Notes under the pieces: model-generated
What the model saw: the letters and a program-made list of their open reading frames with translations, nothing else
What the model was told of the DNA's origin: nothing
Databases searched by the model: none
Assembly: GCF_019578655.1 (NCBI RefSeq)
Contig: NC_063263.1
Coordinates: forward strand, 10,229,001-10,293,000
DNA: 64,000 bases
Direction: 5' to 3'
Source: Ricinus communis
Lineage: Eukaryota; Streptophyta; Magnoliopsida; Malpighiales; Euphorbiaceae
Translations under genes and position numbers: made by a program
In this document: positions 32,753 through 45,564 of the stretch, one piece after another
Layout: each line of letters opens with the position of its first letter
Numbering within the stretch: position 1 is the first letter of the stretch

Positions 32753-35700
32753 TCAGTCCTTCGAAGTTATGACAAGCAATCCCAATGCACCAATAAGTAT
32801 GTACTGCGCAAGCAAAAACAAACAACACACAATTAAACGTCCAAATATAAAAGAAATGCGAATGAAAAAACAAATAATCAAATGAAAAGAAAAATAAAAG
32901 AACTGAAATGCAAAATGATCATCACTAGAAAATTACTTTTCAGTTAATCAAATGATTCATAGAGAAACAAACCTTAATAATTGGCTTTTCTGTCATGATA
33001 ATTGTTACCCAACCAACATAAGGTAAGAACCTGGGAACATGAAAATATGTTCGCAACATTAAGAGTCTATGCATGCCATTCTATACCAACAGCAGATTGG
33101 ACATGTCCGACTACACCTCCCACCGGGAAAAGGGGAGGAAAAGAAATTAAGGTTACGAATAAGGCTTTTACCCAACAGCTCTGCCCATGATATGGTGCCG
33201 CTGCAGCCAGAGCTGACCTTGAGCATACAAAAGTCTGTCATCCCCATAATTATTATCCCCTGAAGCAATAAGATTGCAGGTCGAACATTAAAGTAGTTGT
33301 TAAAACAAACATAATGTAATGCAGGATGACCTTGTAAGAAGCAACTTAGTCAATTTTAACAAAGTAGTCTTTGCTCAAGAAGCTGGCACCTTTTGTGAGG
33401 ACATCAACTTCCCCAGTATCTTCCCTTTCATGGACCTACACAACAATTGATTATCAAGAATCATTGTAAGAGAAGGCAACGGTTTGTAACTCAAAATTAC
33501 TCCAACAAATAACAAAATGAAACCCTTCAATCCACCAAATACCCCAGCCCCCTCCAGGGGGTGCCAGCCTCCACTCAAAAGGAACAAAACTTTAATTCAA
33601 AAGCTGGCAAAGGGTGTGATATAATGATAACTTCAATCTGTATCACTTCAAATTTTGCTTTTACAGTCAGTGCCTACAGCTCATCCAAAGGGAGATTTGG
33701 GTAGAGGCGGTTTATTAAAATAAGCCCTTAGTAATTGGAGTAATTACCTTAATTACACGATGGACAATTGGAATCTCCCGGCCCTGATGAATAAAGTAGA
33801 AATTTTCAAAATGCACATGGTGATGGAGAAAAGTAGTAGAAACAGCACATAAGAAAATTTTCAAGGGGGAAAAAGAACAAGCAAGAAAATGAGACAGAAC
33901 CACATTGACAAGTGATCTCAGTGCTAAAATGCAATATCAGTAACATGTTGATGAAAATAGAACAGCAACAGGAACTTTACCAACTGAAAAATCAGTAATA
34001 AGAACAATGTACCAAAACTATTTAGTTATATTCTGAATCGCCAAATACAGTTTTTCTTCCACTTGCCTTTAACTAATGTGAAGAGAGCGTTTTGGTGAAC
34101 TTGCATGGTGAAATGAGCAAGTCAACACAATTTAAATCCACCTACTTTCTACTAGATAAAAAATGGCTTAACTCGTTAATATACGCAAAGCAATGCCTTT
34201 CACTGTGTACGATATCAATTAGTTGCTTCTCTCAAGAATCCTACCAATATCGAGTATTAATGCTTTCCTCACCCATTATTATTGAAAAAGAAAGCTAATT
34301 TTGGACATAAGCATGCTAAAATGCATCATCTGATATAACAGAGATATTCACAATCTGATTTTGCAGTTATTTATTCATATACTTTTTATGATTCTTTCTC
34401 TCCAGAAGGTACAGAGAGCAAGTCCTTTATTTTTTTTAATAAAAAGGCTACTTTATAGGTCATAATGAGTGCTTATATTAAAAGAAAACTGCATACTATA
34501 ATTGCAAGCTGGAAATGACCAGAGCATGGAATAGTACAAGTAGAAGCAAAACTCCAACAGCCAATCCCAGCATAATCCCAGTCACAATTAAAGCACTCAG
34601 AGAAACATTATATTCAGCATACTTCTAAAAGCATAAACATATTCCTTACTACTCATGCCCTATGCTGAAGTAAATATAGAGGACTGTGCTGTACAGTCAA
34701 AAACCAACCAAAGAAATTGTGCTAGCTTGCCTACAATCATATGCACAAGTTTATTGATGTTTCTTTATGAGTCAATAATGCAAAACCAAATATTTTCTTC
34801 ATGTGGACACATATGGATACAAATGAATAGCACAGTGATAACTAATTACGAAAGCACAGAACTAATTTCCAATTCTAAGACATGGAAAGAAAGAAAATAA
34901 TACAGAGAAAAGCTCAACAACAAACATATACAGACAACATACAACTAATGATACATAACAAAACAAGACATCAAAGTAATAGGATCTTACATCAACATTA
35001 AAGACAACAATCTCCCCTGTACGAATAGGATCCCTACTCATGTGCAAAAACAATATATCCCCCTGCAAAGGAAGTGAATATAATTAGTCAAGCAATGTAA
35101 TCAGTACAAAAGGGCACCAACTGCATCATCAAATAACAACAGTACCACTAGTAACCCCATTACAAATGCTTGGTGAAAATATTACCAAGTTCAATCTTGC
35201 AAAATATTAAAAATAAGTGAATGGTCAACTAATTTAGCGATGATACATATTAGATCTCAACGAGAACAGAACAAACAGTACATACGCATATGAGCAGTAT
35301 GCCAAGGCATCATAAGATTTCTGTCACACCTAACATGACTTTTCATATAATACCAGATACAAAGATTCTGCTTTGACAGAGGACAGTCAGTCACAAATAA
35401 AAAAAAAGTTGTCCTTCAGAAAACGATCTCTTACAGGAATTAAAATCGCATTTTAAGAACTTTTGAGGCCTCAAGGCAGAAGATAACTTGCTAAGAACAT
35501 AGCAAGGAGAAGAAAAGAAAATGTTAATCTTCACTTTCACATATGGGAACTGAACTTCTATATTTCAATCTTTCTGCAAGCTCTATGGATATTATTAAAC
35601 TAATAACATGTGATGGATAGAGAACTAGGGCAGCAAGATTCGTTAAAAAAACTGGAAAAGAAAGGGGGAAAACTACTCTGATCCAAATAATTAAGTCACA

Positions 35701-36946
35701 TAATATGCTCACCCTCTTGAAGCCAGGTTCCATACTTCCAGATAGAACAACCACCACAGGAGACTCACTACCGGTAATGCACATCAATGCCTTCCATATA
35801 ATTAGTGCAGATGTAACAATCATTCCTGAAATAACAAGCCAACGTTCAAAAAACCAGCGACTCTAGCTAATGCTGATGCCAAAGAGCAAATCACAACATT
35901 TTATGATCACCTCCTGCTAATGGGCAAAGTGAAGGTGAAGCAACTTAAACAAGATGAAAGCTAAACTTGACCCACCCAGAGTATAAAAGTATTGATTTTT
36001 CCTTAAAACAGTTTGTCAATATGCACAACCAAAGACACTAGCAAAATATTCCATTAGATACCCAAGTAGGTACATTCATATTCTATATTTTTGGTAAGTA
36101 ACTTTTGAAGGAATGCCAAGATACCATGGCCTATACAAACAAACCATAAAAGCTACAGGAAAAATAAAATTACCAAAGAAATGTGATAATTTTTATCAAA
36201 GCTACTGCTGCTATGCAGAAATAAAAATGCCAGACAACTAAGTTCTCAAACTGGTGTCAAACACTCATATTCATGATTCACGTTCATTACAGATTTATGT
36301 CTGTCATGCATTTAGATCAAACACAACAGACAGTTATTACTTCATAGTCATTTTACAATCTATGGCTGAACTTGCCCAATCCAGTAAACAATCAGAGTTA
36401 AGTCTTTAATTCTGAAAACCCTTCTTCATAAATATCTTTTCCAAAAATAACAACTTCAAAAGAAAATTTTGAATCTATAACTCTGTAGTTGTGTTTGTAC
36501 CAATGATACAAAATTCCTAATTCAACAGAGTATATGAGTCAAATTAAGCTTAAAAGTTCAGTTCTTCCAAACTTTAATCTCTATCCAGTATGATAGTCTC
36601 AATTTCAGTATTAATTACAGTAAAAACAGATATTTCAACCAAAATAAAAACTGTAGCAGCGAAGTACGATAATTCGACTTTTCTAAGCCCAATAGCAATA
36701 TACATATACAAACTTTAACAAACTGAAAAAAAGAAGAAAATAACCTATTTTTGGCCAAATTAAGTCAGAACCGAAATGAAGATTCAAAAAATAAAAATTT
36801 CTCTTAGTATAATTATCTCCTCACCTTCATTCTCGTATATAAGGAAAAAATAAATAAAAGAACTGACCTAGACTAACGGCCTGAGTAAGAAGCTGCCGGA
36901 TCTGTATAGATTTGATAGAATCCACTGTTTCTCCGATCCACCCCAT
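32753..36946 (-). CDS. SEC11: Signal peptidase complex catalytic subunit SEC11 (At1g52600-like)
   Basis: Eight exons in minus-strand order: 36946-36868, 35825-35713, 35062-34991, 33783-33748, 33435-33390, 33259-33172, 33030-32973 and 32803-32753. All are in phase and give 180 residues, the usual SEC11 length. It is an ER membrane serine protease that removes signal peptides from secretory proteins. An N-terminal membrane helix lies at about 26-44. The catalytic Ser is in SGSMEP (S57), the His in IVHRVIK (H96), and conserved Asp residues are in [10 protein letters not shown] (115-124), as in the eukaryotic Ser-His-Asp type. A C-terminal hydrophobic helix follows ([12 protein letters not shown]). 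The donor of the fifth exon, AAAG|GTGCCA, is weak, but phase and protein match support it. Intron 4 exceeds 1.2 kb. The gene is divergent from the DCC gene. Confidence 0.95.
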
Positions 36947-39556
36947 TTTTCCTTTTCTTTTCCTTTTGCTTCTGCTTTTCTCCTCTTGCTCTTCGTTTTT
37001 AAAGGCGTTTTGTAGACTCTTATATCGGCTTTTGTTTTCAGTTGTCTAATGTTCCCCTTTTTTTCAAAATAAAATTATCAAATAATTAATGGTTTATATG
37101 GAAAAACAAAGCGATTTACTTTTTTGAAATTCTGTCCTTTTTCTTTCTCCGTTCTGTAGGAAAAACAAAACAGGAGTTTTGAGATTAGTGGACTTGCTAA
37201 ACCAGTATTTTTTATTTTTATTTTTATTTTTAGCATGTCATCATATTATTTTCCTGTTTACTTCCATCTCAGCTGATTTTGTTTAAAATTATATTAGTTT
37301 TGTATGAAATTTTAATAATAAAATAGTTTATTATATGATTAATTCTAATTAATAAAATCAATATGAGTTTCTATTTTATAAGAGGTAATTTTTAAAATAA
37401 TATTTTTAGGTATTATTTATATCAGCGAGTTTGATAGTAAATTAATTAGAAAATAATTTTATTATTAAAAATAAATATTTATTCCCTTTAAAAAAAGAAA
37501 CATATAACTAAATAGTATTTTTCTTATACTTTTTTAATATTCTTATTAATTAAGTAATTGATACGCTGATTATATATATTTTATGGTTGAATGGAGTAGA
37601 ATTGATTAATATTATTTAGAAAAATGATTAACTTCGTGAAGTTTGTAAAAGCCAGCAAATCGATAGAGTGACATTCAGATAGAGTCAATGGACAAAGTAT
37701 GAATAGCGATAGCAAAGTGACATTCAGATTTAAAAGTATTTTTGGAGATGTGAATGAAGAAGTTTTAGAGAGGTTAAATAACAAACAAACTCTATTCAAC
37801 AATTTCTTATAACCATCTTATAAAGGATTACATGGCTTTCTAAAATAAAATATGCGTTCTTTTTTTCTAAGGTGATGCGACTTTAATTTTAGTTTTCGAA
37901 AGTTATTTTTTTGAATTTATTTTATTTTGTTATAAATTTTTAAATTTATTTCAATGTAGTGAGTTGTCTTCTTTTAATAGATTTTAATTTTTTTATTATA
38001 TATTTAATATAATTATCAAAATATTTTTATTTTTACAAAATCTGAATTTAATGTTTAAATTTTATGATAGTTGAGTTTTAAGGTTTTAGTTTTGTTTTTT
38101 AAGTCTAATGATGAAAGAAAACTATGCAAGTTAGTGAGATTTTAGTTTATTATTTTAAATTATTAAAATAGACTTAAATTTATAAATTTATATATAATTT
38201 TAATTTAATTAGTTATTTATCTATATATTGTATAGTGTTATTATTATTTTAATTATAAGTAATATTGTAAATTAAATTTATAAATGTAATTTAATAAAAA
38301 ATTTAATAGAAGCTGGTGTACCCCAAACCTCTCCTCTCTCCCCCTTTTTAGCCAACATCATCAACCCCATTTTTCACTTTGAATGGGTCAAAAAATCTGA
38401 TGACCTCTTGCTTTTCCAACAAAAAATACGGGAAAAATGAAACAATGGCACGATTGAACTCTCACTTAGGAAAGGAAATTGACTTTCATGAAAAATTTCC
38501 GAAAAAATGCAAACTTGTCTGATTTTAATTTGATTTATGAAGGGAAAAGTGATATATTTTTTATAATATGTTAAATAATAATTAATAAATTAAAAATATT
38601 TTTTTAAAAAAATATATTTTAAAATTTTATTAGTTTAGCATATGAGTTTGTTTAGTTATACTTAATATGTGGTTTTTTTTTCCTTAAGGCGCTAAGCGGA
38701 AATATGAGACAACCAATGGTAGTAATTTCTGCCGAACATAACTATAAAGTTCTTTTATGCTATGGAAGGCTCATAGATTTATAGCTAAACTTGAGATGAA
38801 GTCGAAATCAATCACCATGGCACTAACTTTGAACCAAATGGAAGAGACTCAATCAATGCGTCAATTGAATAGTATTTATGTGATGTAAATACCTCAAAGA
38901 AATGTCTTCCATAAATCGAGCCTAAGCCCTTTAGCATGGTGGAAGCATATCTTATCACTGGGCTATCACTCTAATTATTATAGGTGGTTTGATTTGCTGA
39001 GTAGGTTGGAAGTTTAATTTCTCTTTTATATTTGGTTTTAGGAAATTTATAAAATATTGGAAAACAAGATTAAGAAATTTTGTTAGCTTTTATTATTTGG
39101 CATGATGTGGTAAAAACAAAAATACAATAACTCTATTTCCTGTTTAGTTACTTAATTTTAGATTAAACTATAATTAGACCAAAATTTGACCTTTGATAAT
39201 TTGGAAACGATAGGCGAACATGGCATTAAGTCGCATAGATTTCGATTTTTTTACCGTTAGATCCTTTTCTAATTATCCTCGTGATTTTTCATCAAATTAG
39301 TGGTTTATCAAATCCCACGTTAATAATCCATATCGGCATAATAAATGACATAAACCAGTACCATTTTTACCTGTCTACCCCACACATTTATACAGTATCA
39401 CAAAATGTACCACTCTGATTTCAAACATCCTTGATCAGCAAAAAGGGCCTTCTCGTAATTTTGAACTAAAATTTCTCTATCTCTCTCCTGTTGTATTTTA
39501 TCAACCGGAAAAACGCAACACCTGAGTGAACTGAACTAAGAACTCCCGCGTTTTCA
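36947..39556. other. Bidirectional intergenic region between SEC11 and the DCC gene
   Basis: The genes are transcribed away from each other, so both promoters and 5' UTRs should be here. The centre (37.2-38.3 kb) is extremely AT-rich. A pyrimidine-rich run, CCTCTCCTCTCTCCCCC, lies near 38328. No coding sequence is recognised. Confidence 0.4.
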
Positions 39557-41006
39557 ATGGCATTAGTTACTCCCAGCAGTTGCGTCCGATTAACAGCGGT
39601 ACCTACTGCGCACGTTAGGCACAGAATGGCTGTGTTTGCTACTATATCCCCTCCAAGTAGTGGAACCGTGAATTGGGTCGAGGCAACTAATGGCTTCTTT
39701 GAAAGAGACGCCAGACCCATCATGTTGTTTGATGGTAAAAAACTGTTTAAAGAACAACTCTTTTTGTCATTTAAGTTTTACTCTAGTTGGTTTTATTACA
39801 GTTTGGTTTTCTATAGGTGTTTGCAATCTTTGCAATGGAGGTGTTAGGTTTGTGCGTGACAATGATAGAAATAGGTCAGTGTTAACATTCTTTCCTTGCT
39901 TCAAGATTAAGCCATTTTGTTTTTTTGTTTTTTGTTCTGTTTTTGGACATTTTTTACTTAATTGAAAGTGCTGGGCTGTTATCTGCATAATTGATTTTGG
40001 CTTAGAAAGATATATATTAGATATTTTGATCAACAAAAGGAAAGATATAAATTAGATTTTGATTTGTTGGTTTTATGTTGTAGACAAGGATATATTGATA
40101 TAGTGAATTGTTGAAGGTCTTTAATGGGTTTAGTTTTTGTTTTTTAACATTGTCATAAGCTTTTTTTTTCTTTTTCTTTTGGCTTGGCATGGGCAGGAAA
40201 ATTAGGTATGAAGCTCTTCAAAGTGAGGCAGGTAAAAAGCTGCTCAGGAGGTCAGGAAGAGCCCCTGATGATATTTCAAGTGTTGTACTTGTTGAAAAGG
40301 ACAGGTATCTATGTAGTTAGCAATTCGGTTCTTTTATTGTTTTCTTGAAATGAAGTTTGATTTTAGTGTTAAAATTGGTGAAATGCTTGAACTTAAAACA
40401 ATTTTACGATTCTGAGATATTGATCAGTTTTCATGTTATACAACTTTGATAAGGCCACAAGTGGTTAATGATCTTTTTCTGAAGCATATTGGTTGAATCT
40501 GGTTTTACCATTTTCTTGAGTTTTTGGTAATTCATTTGGTTGAGGAGGAGGTGGAGTGATATAGGAGAAATGTCCCTGGAATCAGAAAATTAAACTAAAA
40601 TCATTTTTGAAATCCTCATAATCAAGGTCTTCTTGCCAGACTGAATGATAATTACAGATTTCTTGAGGTAAAAAGGATTGAATGAGGAAAAGTAAGACTT
40701 TGCATTGAATTTCAGATCATATATCAAGTCAGAAGCTGTGTTGAAGATAATGGAATACATTGACTTGCCTTTTCCCCAGCTAGCATTCTTCCTACAGTTT
40801 GTACCTCTGTAAGTCAGTCCTTTCATGCTACTTGTCATTTTTTTCAGTCAGTTTTATTAGGCAACTAATTGTACCTATCCATTAATTTGAAGCTATCTAT
40901 TGTGGCTGGTTACAGGTTCATAAGGGATTTTGTCTATGACAACGTTGCAAACAATCGTTACACAATTTTTGGTCGGTCGGAATCATGTGAGATATATAAT
41001 GATTGA
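39557..41006 (+). CDS. DCC-family thiol-disulfide oxidoreductase-like protein (At1g52590-like)
   Basis: Five exons: 39557-39734, 39817-39874, 40197-40304, 40716-40808 and 40916-41006. They join in phase to give 175 residues. The DUF393/DCC signature FDGVCNLCNGGV is at 58-69, with the CxxC-like pair C62 and C65, followed by the family block KKLLRRSG and the C-terminal RDFVYDNVANNRY. The first about 35 residues are basic, rich in Ser and Thr, and nearly acid-free, which suggests a plastid or mitochondrial transit peptide. A redox role is predicted for the family but the substrate is not known. It is convergent with the rhomboid gene and divergent from SEC11, an arrangement I recall from Arabidopsis. 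Confidence 0.92.
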
Positions 41007-42648
41007 GAACCAGTCATTGCAGTTATGTGTATGTATATTGTATAGTCCATAAATGAAAGATCTTTAGTTTCTTAGTTATTGCTCTGTCCAAAAGAAACAG
41101 AATTATGTCAATCTGCATCATTTAAGATATAACAACATAATCTTATTGGTGCATTGATTTATAGTGCCTGATTCAGCAGCTAAATCTTTCCGTTCCTAGT
41201 TGATAATCAAATCTCCTTCTGGAATTTCTTTCCTCTATTTTCGAGGCAATCGGAAGATTAGAACTTTGAGAAGATTGCATATATCTTTTGTCACCTGAGA
41301 TTGCATTCTTATCTGAGCACAGCGCTTGAAGAGGCCTTTCTTTCATTTTTGTTTCTAATTTTCCTTGGCATATAAAAGTTACAAACCCCTATTAGGTGTT
41401 GTGTGTTATCAATTTGTAGGAATAGTTTGGAAGAAGATATCCCATTTGTTAAGAAAGGTGAGGAAAGCTATCTAATCCAAGTGAGAATTATTAAAGGGAT
41501 TGGACTAGGAGGCTGTAAATTTATTTCCCTCCTATTGGAGAGATAGATGGTTGTTAAAGACTACTTACTTAGATGTTAACTATTGGTCACCAGATTCAGT
41601 TTGGGTGATAGCTAAAACAGTTATGACTAAATAAATCAGGTGCTTGAACTTTATGCCTGTAGGGCCTTATGCCTTCCAAGAAGAAGGAAGATATCATTCC
41701 TTAAACTATTTTCTTATGGAGTTTGTATACCATTTCTGATCTCAAGAATAATCATAGTTATCCCTTTTTACATCTGATTTTAGCATTTTAGCCAGATATT
41801 TTTGTCTTGCCAATAGTCATTTCACAGCTTGTAAAGCTCTGCTTATGTGATTCATCAAAATTTTCTGAAACTCATATGCAATTTCTCTAATTCACTGTAA
41901 CTCATCTCAACTAATCGATCAAAAAGAACTGTTTCAACAAGCTGTTGAAATAGTTAGCCTAAGAGTACTAAAGTAGTTTAGCATCACTGTATTTTAAGGT
42001 GTTTGACGATGTCTTTTTTACACTTTTAGTTTGCGGATAAAAGAATCCTGCATCAACTCCTTCTATACTTCACTTTCGCTTAAATTTCTCGTATGATCAG
42101 CAAAAGCATTATTGCATACAGAAGTTAATAACATCTATCAGCACCTTCTTTGATATCTTGCAAGATTATAGATTCTATATAGTAATTTACACCAGGAAGA
42201 AAATTACTAAAAGCAAAATCCGACTACTTCTAAAGAGAGGTTCTTGATTTGAGATCATTATCTTTTAAAATGAAACAACCTACAACTTCTTTAGATTCCG
42301 AGTATTTTATCTATTTAACATACTATATGTGAGCCAATATACAAAAGCCTTAGGATGTGTTGTCTGTTCAGCGCTGCTCTCCTTCAGCTTCACTCACAAA
42401 AAACACATACCTTGAAATTGAAAGAGAACAGCAGCAATATACTACTGATGAGTAAAGAAGATAACAGCAATATACATTACTACAAACGCACAACTGCCTA
42501 TAATTCTACATCTAACACACAATTATGTGCGCAATGTATTTCATTTATACTAGTAACTTATAGTTCGGTAGGAGTGTACATACATAGAAGGAAAGTTTTC
42601 TTTTTCTGGTCTTGAGCTCTTTGAAGAACTAGCTAATTCAGGAGGTAT
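41007..42648. other. Convergent spacer between the DCC and rhomboid genes
   Basis: This contains both 3' UTRs and AT-rich sequence. An 86-codon frame at 42355-42615 on the plus strand has no recognisable domain and lies in the rhomboid 3' flank. No gene is supported. Confidence 0.4.
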
Positions 42649-44556
42649 CTATAATGTATGGCCACCGTACAGTGCAGCCAAACCCCATATATATCTGCCA
42701 ACATCAGAAACAATAGCTAAAAATTAATAGTTTTAATGTGAATATCTCCAAAGCTTATTGCAGTGAAGAAATTCCTAGTTTAAGTAAGAAAAAGAAGAAG
42801 AAAAGTTCAGTTACCCGACAATTAGGACAACTAATGCTGTGATCAACAGTAGGTACTGATAGCATTTGTGCTTGGATTTCTTTTTGATATTGTATCCTAC
42901 AGGTATATACCTGCTGCTTACATATCCATATTGAGGACGCATTAGAAGAATGAATCCAAGAAGAAATCCTGAAAGAAATCCTCCAATATGAGCTGAATTG
43001 TCCACATGAGGTATGAGACCAAAGGCCAAATTCAGGGCAATGATTAGCAAGAGGGTGCTAATTGCTGAACACTGAATGGACAGGGTTAAAAAGGAAAAAA
43101 AAAAAAAACTGTTTAGCAACATCGTGTTGATGACATATTTTAGCTTGTGACAAGTTATTTACGTTCTGAATTCATATGCACCAGCTGTTTACCTTATTTG
43201 CATAGATTGTCCAGTTCATGAGGAGCTCTGATAGCATTGATCCCAGAAGTCCGAGAAGTGCACCAGATGCACCGACTGATATACTTGGCTTCCGACGAAG
43301 AGAAGACATCAAGCTTCCACCAAAACCGGACAATACATACAACACTCCTATCCTCACTGCCATATTAAGTAATTGAGTATCAATAGTGATTGAATATAAA
43401 TTAAAGCAGCAATTTTACTGTATACAATCTACATTGGTAAGTTCTTACAAAACCCGAATTCCTCCTCAAGTCGGATTCCTATAAATAGAAGGCTGATCAT
43501 ATTTGTAAACAGATGAACAACTCCAGCATGTAGCCATATACAGGAAAAGAAGCGCCACGCTTCGCCATTCTTTACTATTGCCATCGGATCAAGTGCCCCT
43601 AAACGTTCCAGCCTGTGAAGAAAAGACAAGTGAGATATACTCAAAACATGTTGGATGAATCTGCTAGCAATGATCTGAAATAAAACTGTTATAATCTGAA
43701 TATTACATAACTCTGCAAGAATGCAAGAAATATATGTCCTTTGAAGCTCAAGCACAAAATATAATGATGCTAGATAAAGTAAAAACCTGTCGGGATTCTG
43801 CTATAGAAATGCTAATTCTATTAGTATAAATGATATAATGTTTGAGCGAGTCTGAATGTCTATGCTGCCAATCCTAATTATCCTGTTATTTAGTAAATGT
43901 TTCTAACAGAAATTGACTAGAATTTTATCACTTTCTCGAGTTAAAGCTCATGGTTATTGCAAATTGTTAGTCCTGAAACTATAAGCGATTCAAAAAAGGT
44001 GTTGCCCCAAAATAGCTAAAAGAACTAAGTAATATTGATATCATATTTTTGATAGATCCATGAGTAACAAACTAAAGCTTTCAATTATGAAACAGCAATA
44101 ATTTATGAAATAAAAATAAAAAAATTAACCAAGAATCAAGCATAGAGACGGAAAATGGAAGGAACAGAATAAATGCCAATGGAAAATAAATTTAATAATC
44201 AGAATTGCCAATGATATTAAGGAACTAAACATAAAAAGATTAAACTTGCAGACTTAGAAGAACGAGGAATATTACGTGATAACGGAAGGTCCAAGGACAG
44301 CATTTTCTTGCAATGGTTGGAATGAAAATCTCCCTAAAAGATCATATAGAAGACATTTATCTGCACCTGTCTTTGCAGGGCAATCATTCACATACATTGT
44401 ATAAACAAATATGGTTATGTTAACACTAAATATGACAGGCACCAGCCAGGAGCGCCATTTCTCAGGGAGTGGTGGAGGAGGAGGAGGAGGAGGAGGCGGC
44501 GGCTGTTTGACATAGGCCCCCACCTCAATATCTGGTACTGGCGGCCTCTTGCCCAT
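42649..44556 (-). CDS. Rhomboid-like intramembrane serine protease (RBL5-like)
   Basis: Five exons in minus-strand order: 44556-44276, 43612-43449, 43356-43193, 43071-42815 and 42694-42649. All are in phase and give 303 residues. The start at 44556 gives [11 protein letters not shown], the usual plant RBL N-terminus; an in-frame ATG eight codons earlier is less typical. A run of 11 prolines (about 19-29) precedes the first membrane helix. The rhomboid core has [20 protein letters not shown], catalytic Ser in GASG (S179) and His in NSAHIGG (H231), so it should be active. Plant rhomboids of this group sit in Golgi or other secretory membranes; substrates are unknown. I recall At1g52580 (RBL5) next to the DCC gene, which supports the assignment. 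Confidence 0.93.
44474..44506. repeat. GGA/GGC trinucleotide run encoding polyproline
   Basis: Tandem GGA and GGC units (plus-strand view) encode the proline run in exon 1 of the rhomboid gene. Coding trinucleotide runs of this kind often vary in length between alleles. Confidence 0.85.
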
Positions 44557-45564
44557 CTGCACCGAGAAGCAGCGGAGCAAGTAGGAGTTTCAGGGAGAGG
44601 GAGAAAGAGAGAAGAAAAAAAAAAGGAAGAGAGATATATGGTTTTGGATGGTAAAGAATGAATCTTGCTTCATGCTAGGCTGTGGCAGTTAAGTTAGGTA
44701 CTCTTTTTAATTTTTTCCCCTTTAGTTGAAGTCGGTCCAAAACTTATTTCAGCTTTCAGGTTGATCAAATTCTAGCCCACGTGCGATTTGTTTGCAATTT
44801 AATAATCTATTGCCTCCTTTTTCTTTCTAGTATGACCTGATTCCTCAAATATTTTTTGATACAAATGAAGGGAAAAAGAACTTGAATTTAACATCACTTT
44901 ACTTAATTTTGTTTAGAAAATCTTGGTTAGGCCGAATGTTTATGAATCACCTTGAATTAGTCCATCATAGAAATGACGTTTAACATATAGCGGCATGCAA
45001 AAGTTAGCCCTTTAAAGTATAAAAAAGAAAAAAGGGTTTTTGTGCTATGCATGAATTTGTACACGGTCTAACTTGGTATATATAGAAAATCCCATCCTGG
45101 AGGGAAGTATGAGCACTATCAACAGAGATTTAAGGCAACAAGATAAAAATGGGATACTAGTGCATGCATTCACAAGATTTTTACCCCATGAAGCCTAAGC
45201 CAAATACATGTGAATCTATTGAAGAATTAAATCTTGAACTTCTTGTGGATGATCAAACAATGTATTCTTAGTCTTTGTTACGAAAGGTAATCTATGAAAT
45301 GAATTGGGTATTGAATAGTATAACTTATAGCATATAGCAGTTACGAGTTGTAGTAACAATGCACCGCTTTGTCTCCTTCAATATTGATCTTCCATCTCCC
45401 AATATATATCCATAACAGTAAGTTAACCCCATGACCTTCCATTTTTACCTTTTCTTAAATTCCCTCTCCTCCTTTTCTTGCTATAAATTGGGTCATCGCA
45501 ATCCACTCTTGAAGCACTCATTGTCTTGACAGTAGTTATTTTCTTTGTCTTACATCTCAAAAGA
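44557..45564. other. Divergent promoter region between the rhomboid and aspartic protease genes
   Basis: This is about 1 kb of non-coding sequence with both 5' flanks. Purine-rich sequence (GAGAAAGAGAGAAG in plus-strand view) lies just upstream of the rhomboid start. A TATA box for the protease is at 45482. Confidence 0.5.
45482..45487 (+). promoter_or_regulatory. TATA box of the aspartic protease gene
   Basis: TATAAA in the context TTGCTATAAATTGGG lies 78 bases before the chosen ATG. This spacing fits a short 5' UTR of roughly 45-50 bases. Sequence-only inference. Confidence 0.55.

Noticed and set aside
39557..39847. Plus-strand 96-codon frame read straight through
   Set aside because: Only its first 59 codons are the DCC exon. 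The rest is intron, since the donor at 39734 gives the full family match.
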